This document shows positions 6,670-10,268 of a DNA stretch of 10,268 nt, one piece after another; the first letter of the stretch is position 1, and every line of letters begins with the position of its first letter. Source of the stretch: Syntrophomonadaceae bacterium (GTDB lineage Bacteria; Bacillota; Syntrophomonadia; Syntrophomonadales; Syntrophothermaceae). A model generated the notes under the pieces. It did no database searches, was not told the DNA's origin, and saw nothing but the letters and a program-made list of their open reading frames with translations. The position numbers were made by a program, and so were the translations under genes. The stretch lies in assembly GCA_029907055.1 (NCBI GenBank), contig JARYMO010000039.1, forward strand, positions 1 through 10,268, written 5' to 3'.

Positions 6670-7323
6670 GTGTCGGCACTGGCAGGCATTGCAGTGACCG
6701 CGTTCCTGGTAGCCTTCTCGGGTGCGATGGTGCCGGGACCGCTCACGCTGCTGACGGTCGAGCGGGGTGCCCGCCAGGGCTGGGCGGCCGGCTTCTGGGT
6801 AACCCTGGGGCACGCGCTGGGGGAGGGCGCACTGGTGGGCGCCATCCTCGGCGGTATGGGGCCCCTACTGATGCGGCCGGCGGTGGCAGCGGCGGCCTCG
6901 GGGCTGGGCGCGGCGGTCCTGGTGTTCATGGGGGCAGCCATGGTGCGTAATCCCGGCCCGGCCCCGGCGGTACCGGTTGAAGGGGGTGTCTGCCGGCGGC
7001 AGCGTTCCAACGCCGCCGCCACCGTGGCGGCGGGGCTGGCAGCGACGGTGGCCAACCCCTACTGGGTGGTGTGGTGGGCATCGGTCGGCCTGGCCTACCT
7101 GGTGACGGCCCGGTCCCTGGGCGCGGCTGGGCTGGCCGCCTTCCTCGGTGGCCACCTGGGGGCCGATCTGGTGGTGGGCGTGGCCGTGGCATCGCTGGCC
7201 GCGGCCGGCGGGGGACGGGTGGGCGAGCAGTGGTACCCGCGCGCAGTGCGGGTGCTGGGGGTGTTCCTGCTGCTGATGGGGGGCTACTTCGTCCAGGTGG
7301 TCGTACGCATGGTGCAGTCCTGA
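6670..7323 (+). CDS. LysE/RhtB family exporter
   Basis: 217 residues from GTG 6670 (219 from ATG 6664). It is very hydrophobic, with about six membrane segments: roughly 1-23, 38-62, 64-86, 112-136, 139-165 and 178-198. Family marks are the early proline-glycine turn MVPGPLTLLTVERGARQGW and ATVANPYWVVWW, equivalent to the conserved NP-x-x-x-x-W segment of LysE/RhtB proteins. These carriers export amino acids or related small metabolites with the proton or ion gradient; the substrate cannot be told from sequence. A short polar loop (RNPGPAPAVPVEGGVCRRQRS) separates the two halves. It begins 28 bases after the VWA gene on the same strand with no promoter evident, so it may be co-transcribed with the MoxR-VWA pair. 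A functional link is not shown. Confidence 0.85.
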   Translation: MSALAGIAVTAFLVAFSGAMVPGPLTLLTVERGARQGWAAGFWVTLGHALGEGALVGAILGGMGPLLMRPAVAAAASGLGAAVLVFMGAAMVRNPGPAPAVPVEGGVCRRQRSNAAATVAAGLAATVANPYWVVWWASVGLAYLVTARSLGAAGLAAFLGGHLGADLVVGVAVASLAAAGGGRVGEQWYPRAVRVLGVFLLLMGGYFVQVVVRMVQS

Positions 7324-7346
7324 GGGAGGGAGCGGAGGCGGCCGGC

Positions 7347-7375
7347 TTGTGAGTGCCTCGCCCGTCCAGTACAAT
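7347..7375 (+). promoter_or_regulatory. Sigma-A-like promoter for the purC-like operon
   Basis: TTGTGA (7347-7352, 4/6), a 17-base spacer and TACAAT (7370-7375, 5/6) lie in the 101-base gap after the LysE-family gene. Transcription would start near 7382, leaving a ~40-base leader with GGAGGGGG before the start. A weak CGGTA/TACCG inverted repeat (7383-7387, 7401-7405) lies in that leader. Confidence 0.6.
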
Positions 7376-7424
7376 TGAGGTGCGGTACGGCTGCTGGCGC
7401 TACCGGCCCGGAGGGGGTATGGGC

Positions 7425-8114
7425 ATGAGACTGGTGTACGAGGGGAAGACGAAGAGCGTCTACGAGCTGGAAAGCGGGCAGTACCTGCTCCACTTCAAGG
7501 ACGGGGCGGAAGAGGACGAGCCACGCCTGAGCCCCGGTTCCACCTTCGTGCTGGGGAAGCTCAAGGACAAGGGCAAGGTGGCACTGCGCATCTCGCGCCA
7601 CTTCTTCGAACTCCTGGGGGCGGAAGGGGTGCCCAGCCACTACATCGAGGCCGACCTGGACCGCAACATGATGGCGGTCAAGAAGGCGGAGAAATTCGGT
7701 GCCGGCATCGAGGTGGTATGCCGGTTCCGCGCCTACGGGAGCTTCCTGGGGCGGTACGGCAGGTACGTGGAGCGGCTGCAGCCCCTGGACGGCCTGGTGG
7801 AGATCAACCTCAAGGACGAGGAACGGGGGGACCCCCTGGTCACGGATGACACCCTGGTGCAGATCGGCCTGCTCACCCGCGAAGAGGTGGCAGAGGTGAA
7901 ACGCCTGTGCCGGCGTATCGCCGAGCTCATCCGGGATGACCTGGCGCTGCGCGGGCTGGAGCTGGTCGACATCAGGCTGGAGTTCGGGCGCATCGATGGC
8001 GGGGTGGCCATCATCGACGATATCTCCGGCTACAACATGAGGGTGTTTCGCGAGGGAGCGCAGGTGCCGGTCAGCGAACTGGCCGCCATGCTGGAGGCGG
8101 ACGTGGCCGGCTGA
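7425..8114 (+). CDS. Divergent SAICAR synthetase (PurC)-like protein
   Basis: 229 residues. The overall layout is that of PurC, which joins CAIR and aspartate with ATP to make SAICAR in purine synthesis: LVYEGKTKSVYELESG at the N terminus (nucleotide-binding strands), FKD, the GS loop, LVDIRLEFG and IIDDISGYNMR. It departs from both family signatures: in signature 1 the usual Pro is Gly94 and the residue before GS is Tyr104 instead of Thr/Ala; in signature 2 the usual Lys is Arg184. The usual DE-[I/F]-SPD is DDISGYN (198-204), and the N-terminal NGxK segment is replaced by an acidic stretch (AEEDEPRLSPG). I recall a similar divergent group in Clostridia that is routinely annotated as PurC. 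The start could be ATG 7419 (4 bases after GGAGG) or ATG 7425 (10 bases); 7425 is chosen because relatives begin M-x-L-[IV]-Y. No other purine genes are nearby, so true SAICAR activity is uncertain. Confidence 0.8.
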   Translation: MRLVYEGKTKSVYELESGQYLLHFKDGAEEDEPRLSPGSTFVLGKLKDKGKVALRISRHFFELLGAEGVPSHYIEADLDRNMMAVKKAEKFGAGIEVVCRFRAYGSFLGRYGRYVERLQPLDGLVEINLKDEERGDPLVTDDTLVQIGLLTREEVAEVKRLCRRIAELIRDDLALRGLELVDIRLEFGRIDGGVAIIDDISGYNMRVFREGAQVPVSELAAMLEADVAG

Positions 8115-8158
8115 AAACCGCCGGGAGAGCTGGGAAGAGGGTTCCGGGAGGGCAGAGG

Positions 8159-9130
8159 GTGGACGGGACACGCGTGCCGAGGTACAACAGTTACGGCGCC
8201 TACCTGAAGCGGGTGTTCGGCGAAAAGGTGTACAAGCTGCCGGTGAACGTGGGCGCCACCTGTCCCAACCGGGACGGCACCCTGGCCTGCGGGGGGTGCC
8301 TGTACTGTGGCGAGGACGGCGGTGCGTTCGAAGGCCTGCCAGCGACCATGAGCGTGAGCGAACAGTTGGCCCGCAACAAGGAATACATCGGCCGCCGTTA
8401 TGGGGCCCGCAAGTTCATCGCCTATTTCCAGACCTTCAGCAACACCTACCTGCCGCTGCCGCGTTTCGTAGCCTGCATGGAGGAAGCCTGCCTGGACCCG
8501 GACCTGGCAGGGCTGGCCATCGCCACCCGCCCGGACTGCGTGCGTGACGACTACCTGCGCTTCCTGGCGGAACTCTCCGCCCGGCGGGGGGTCGGGGTGG
8601 AGCTGGAGCTGGGCCTGCAGACCGTCAACTACCGCACCCTGGCAGCGGTGCGCCGCGGGCACGGGTTGGCCGAGTTCATCGACGCTGTCCTGCGTGCCCG
8701 GGAACATGGGCTCACGGTGTGCGCCCACCTCATTCTCAACCTTCCCGGGGACGAGCGGCTGGACGTGGTGGAGACGGCGCGGGTGGTCTCCGCCCTGAGG
8801 GTGGCGGCGGTCAAGCTGCACGCCCTCTACGTCCTGAAGGACACCCCGCTGGGAGCAGACTACCTGGCGGGCAGGTTCATCCCGGTGTCGGCAGAGGAGT
8901 ACATCGAGCGGGTCATCCTCTTCCTCGAGCACCTGCACCCGGACATCGCGGTGCAGCGGCTGCTGGGCCGGGCCCCGGCCGCCCGCACCCTGTTCTGCAA
9001 CTGGGGCCTCAGCTGGCGGCGCATCCACGAGCGCATCGTGGCGGAGATGGAGGCCAGGGACACCTGCCAGGGCCGCAGGTGTGACTACCTCAACGGCAAG
9101 GCCCTCACCCATCTCAGTCTGCCGGCTTGA
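8159..9130 (+). CDS. TIGR01212-family radical SAM protein (YhcC/YtqA-like)
   Basis: 323 residues. It opens with RYNSYGAYLKRVFGEKVYKLPVN, the family's N-terminal hallmark, then the iron-sulfur site CPNRDGTLACGGCLYC: Cys35, Cys47 and Cys50 (C-x11-C-x2-C), with an extra Cys44. The rest is the radical SAM barrel (IATRPDC, ELELGLQTVNYRTL, GLTVCAHLILNLPGD) and VKLHALYVLKDTPLG near the end. Members are widespread and their reaction is unknown; in E. coli yhcC lies beside gltBD. The start is GTG 8159 with GGGAGGG (8146-8152) 6 bases upstream; GTG 8174 is a weaker alternative. It lies 44 bases after the purC-like gene with no promoter seen, so co-transcription is likely. The C-terminal ~18 residues after the usual QG ending (RRCDYLNGKALTHLSLPA) look like an extension, and the last 17 bases overlap the opposing trmO-like gene. 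Confidence 0.92.
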   Translation: MDGTRVPRYNSYGAYLKRVFGEKVYKLPVNVGATCPNRDGTLACGGCLYCGEDGGAFEGLPATMSVSEQLARNKEYIGRRYGARKFIAYFQTFSNTYLPLPRFVACMEEACLDPDLAGLAIATRPDCVRDDYLRFLAELSARRGVGVELELGLQTVNYRTLAAVRRGHGLAEFIDAVLRAREHGLTVCAHLILNLPGDERLDVVETARVVSALRVAAVKLHALYVLKDTPLGADYLAGRFIPVSAEEYIERVILFLEHLHPDIAVQRLLGRAPAARTLFCNWGLSWRRIHERIVAEMEARDTCQGRRCDYLNGKALTHLSLPA

Positions 9131-9491
9131 TATCCAGCAGGGGGGAGCCGTCGAGGGCGTCGAGGCCAGACACGACGAGGGTGTTGCCCTCCCGGGCCAG
9201 CAGTTCTACCACGCACAGGCCCAGCGGATTGGGACGGTCCGGGGAACGGGTGGCGAACACACCCTTGAGGACCGTCTGCCCGTGCGGGTGCACCTGCAAC
9301 ACGCGCCGGTCGGACAGGTGCATCCAGTAGATGACTACCAGCCGCCTTGCTCCCTCCAGGCACCGCAGCGCCGGTGCGAACTCCTCACGGATCTCGATGC
9401 GGCAGGGCGGGTCACCCGGTCTTCCCTGGCGCGGGGCTTCCTGGCGCGTGCGGTAGGGCGAGCGAATGGTCCCCACCTGGATCAGTTCCAT
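9114..9491 (-). CDS. Short TrmO/TsaA-family tRNA methyltransferase
   Basis: 125 residues, UPF0066 domain only. Seen: SPYRTRQEAPRQG (residues 11-23), YWMHLSDRR, and the signature GVFATRSPDRPNPLGL (77-92), near-perfect for the family. E. coli TrmO (about 235 residues) uses SAM to add the N6 methyl of m6t6A at position 37 of threonine tRNA. The short form lacks the C-terminal domain, as do many archaeal and Bacillota members. Oddly it stops at LLDIKPAD, where the usual family motif runs on as DIKPY-x-P; the truncation point is inside the overlap with the radical SAM gene. ATG (9491-9489) is supported by AGGAGG 7 bases upstream. It is transcribed divergently from the membrane protein at 9608. Confidence 0.9.
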   Translation of the reverse strand: MELIQVGTIRSPYRTRQEAPRQGRPGDPPCRIEIREEFAPALRCLEGARRLVVIYWMHLSDRRVLQVHPHGQTVLKGVFATRSPDRPNPLGLCVVELLAREGNTLVVSGLDALDGSPLLDIKPAD

Positions 9492-9498
9492 GGTTTCT

Positions 9499-9504
9499 CC
9501 TCCT
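9499..9504 (-). promoter_or_regulatory. Strong Shine-Dalgarno of the trmO-like gene
   Basis: AGGAGG on the minus strand, within AAGGAGGAGAAACC, lies 7 bases before the ATG. It fixes the start. In the remaining 100 bases up to the divergent gene at 9608 I find no convincing promoter on either strand. Confidence 0.75.
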
Positions 9505-9607
9505 TGTCTACTCGGCTGCTCCGGGGGGAACAGGCCTGCCGGTCACCCGGCCCGGAAGCGGCTGGATCGCCGCCACGGGACATTGCGCGCGAAGCGGGGG
9601 ATGGAAG

Positions 9608-10042
9608 ATGGAGACCGCGCTGGGGGTGATGGCAGCCCTCGTGTGCAGCCTGTACTCGGCCTATTTCTGGGCGCTCATCCGCTCGCGTCCCGAGGTGTTC
9701 GAACGCCTGTTGCTGGTAGGGCTGGCGGAGTGGATGCTCACCTCGCCGCGGGCGGCCCCGGGCCGCCTGCGGGCCATGCTGGCGCTGACGGGCGCGGCAG
9801 AGGCTGCCTACTTCGCGCTGGCGCTGGCGGTCATCGCGAACCCGGTGTTCCGGGCCCTGACCGCCCTTTTCATCCTGTTCGAAGGCGTTCACCTGTTGCG
9901 GGTGGGCCAGTCGCTGGCGCGCTTCTTCGCTGGTCGCATCAGCCTGGGGGCGCTGTTCGACTGGAGGCTGGAGCGGGCCGCGGCATGGCTGTTCTTTACC
10001 CATTCCCTGCTGGTGCTGGTGCAGTTGTGGTGGCACTCCTAG
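9608..10042 (+). CDS. Small integral membrane protein, unknown function
   Basis: 144 residues, family not recognised. Four hydrophobic stretches fit membrane helices: about residues 3-24 (ALGVMAALVCSLYSAYFWALI), 58-80, 83-103 (FRALTALFILFEGVHLL) and 123-142 (AAWLFFTHSLLVLVQLWW). They are joined by short loops rich in Arg (SRPEVFERLL, SPRAAPGRLRAM, RISLGALFDWRLERA). A conserved-looking acid, Glu in LFEGVHLLR, lies inside a helix. No signal peptide is separate from the first helix. ATG 9608 is chosen: GGGGGA at 9596-9601 lies 6 bases upstream, and the open frame upstream of it looks noncoding. It is divergent from the trmO-like gene and converges on the partial gene at the right edge, sharing a stop tetranucleotide with it. 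Confidence 0.75.
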   Translation: METALGVMAALVCSLYSAYFWALIRSRPEVFERLLLVGLAEWMLTSPRAAPGRLRAMLALTGAAEAAYFALALAVIANPVFRALTALFILFEGVHLLRVGQSLARFFAGRISLGALFDWRLERAAAWLFFTHSLLVLVQLWWHS

Positions 10043-10268
10043 CGGGGGGCCGACCAGCAGGCACGGTCGCCCTGAACGCAGAGCGGGGTGCCGAGTTCGG
10101 CCGAGAGCGCTGCCAGCCGCGGGAGCAACTGGCGGGCCTCGGGTGTCGGCGCCGGCTGCCCGTGCGTGAGGTACACCGGCAGCAGGCACACCGAGCGCAC
10201 CCCCTGTCGGTCGGCACTGGCCTCCAGCAGGAGCCCGTAGCGGGTCTCCTCCGGGTGCACCTGGTCAA
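10039..10268 (-). CDS. C-terminal part of an unrecognised protein (runs off the window)
   Basis: The minus-strand frame is open to the right edge and ends at TAG (10041-10039), giving 75 visible residues. I do not recognise the family. Visible text: HPEETRYGLLLEASADRQG, then a hydrophobic strand VRSVCLLPVYL, a helix TPEARQLLPRLAALSAELG, a second strand TPLCVQGDRACW and a short end SAPR. The alternation of strand and helix suggests an alpha/beta fold, probably cytoplasmic. A GTG at 10260-10258 could be a start, but the codons before it (DQ) remain open and any ribosome-binding site would be outside the window, so I treat it as partial. Codon use is like that of the neighbours, and this frame is the plausible one on this strand. 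Confidence 0.65.
   Translation of the reverse strand, partial: DQVHPEETRYGLLLEASADRQGVRSVCLLPVYLTHGQPAPTPEARQLLPRLAALSAELGTPLCVQGDRACWSAPR

Noticed and set aside
5907..7055. 382-codon minus-strand open frame opposite the VWA and LysE-family genes
   Set aside because: Antisense shadow, low-complexity Ala/Pro/Gln-rich, no domain.
9996..10268. 90-codon minus-strand open frame at the right edge
   Set aside because: Arg/Cys/Pro-rich and out of frame with the more protein-like reading that ends at 10039.
1..10268. Search by eye for mobile elements, direct repeats, CRISPR, tRNA and rRNA
   Set aside because: No transposase, terminal repeats, spaced repeats or cloverleaf-like sequence was seen.

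Overview
This is a compact, strongly GC-rich bacterial chromosome segment. Almost every codon ends in G or C, there are many purine-rich Shine-Dalgarno sites close to starts, and several starts are GTG. The promoters I can see are of the vegetative sigma type (TTGACA/TATAAT-like). A pcrA-ligA pair, a CoxE-like/MoxR pair, a Clostridia-style PurC-like protein and a TIGR01212 radical SAM protein together suggest a high-GC member of the Bacillota, for example an uncultured clostridial lineage. That placement is inference from gene content; there is no rRNA or other decisive marker.

Layout. (1) 1-3308, plus strand: the C-terminal third of a PcrA/UvrD helicase, then a complete NAD-dependent DNA ligase (ligA), then a small GIY-YIG protein whose ATG overlaps the ligA stop. 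This reads as a DNA replication/repair operon. (2) 3306-4409: an unrecognised 140-residue protein on the plus strand, with a candidate extended -10 promoter at the end of the preceding gene. It faces a membrane-anchored NTF2-like protein on the minus strand, with a terminator hairpin between them. (3) 4430-4565 is a short A+T-richer divergent control region with a promoter candidate on each strand. (4) 4566-7323, plus strand: a MoxR-type AAA+ ATPase, a CoxE-like von Willebrand A-domain protein and a LysE/RhtB-type exporter, tightly spaced. (5) 7347-9130, plus strand, behind its own good promoter: a divergent SAICAR-synthetase (PurC)-like protein and a TIGR01212/YhcC-type radical SAM protein. 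(6) 9114-9491, minus strand: a short TrmO/TsaA-family tRNA methyltransferase whose 3' end overlaps the radical SAM gene. (7) 9608-10042, plus strand: a small integral membrane protein. It converges with the end of a minus-strand gene that runs off the window, and the two stop codons share one CTAG.

Most of this is housekeeping. The parts least explained are the orphan MoxR/VWA cassette with no recognisable substrate enzyme beside it, and the PurC-like protein, which departs from both SAICAR-synthetase signatures and sits beside a radical SAM enzyme rather than other purine genes. I see no mobile element, CRISPR array, tRNA or rRNA. No intergenic stretch exceeds 300 bases.
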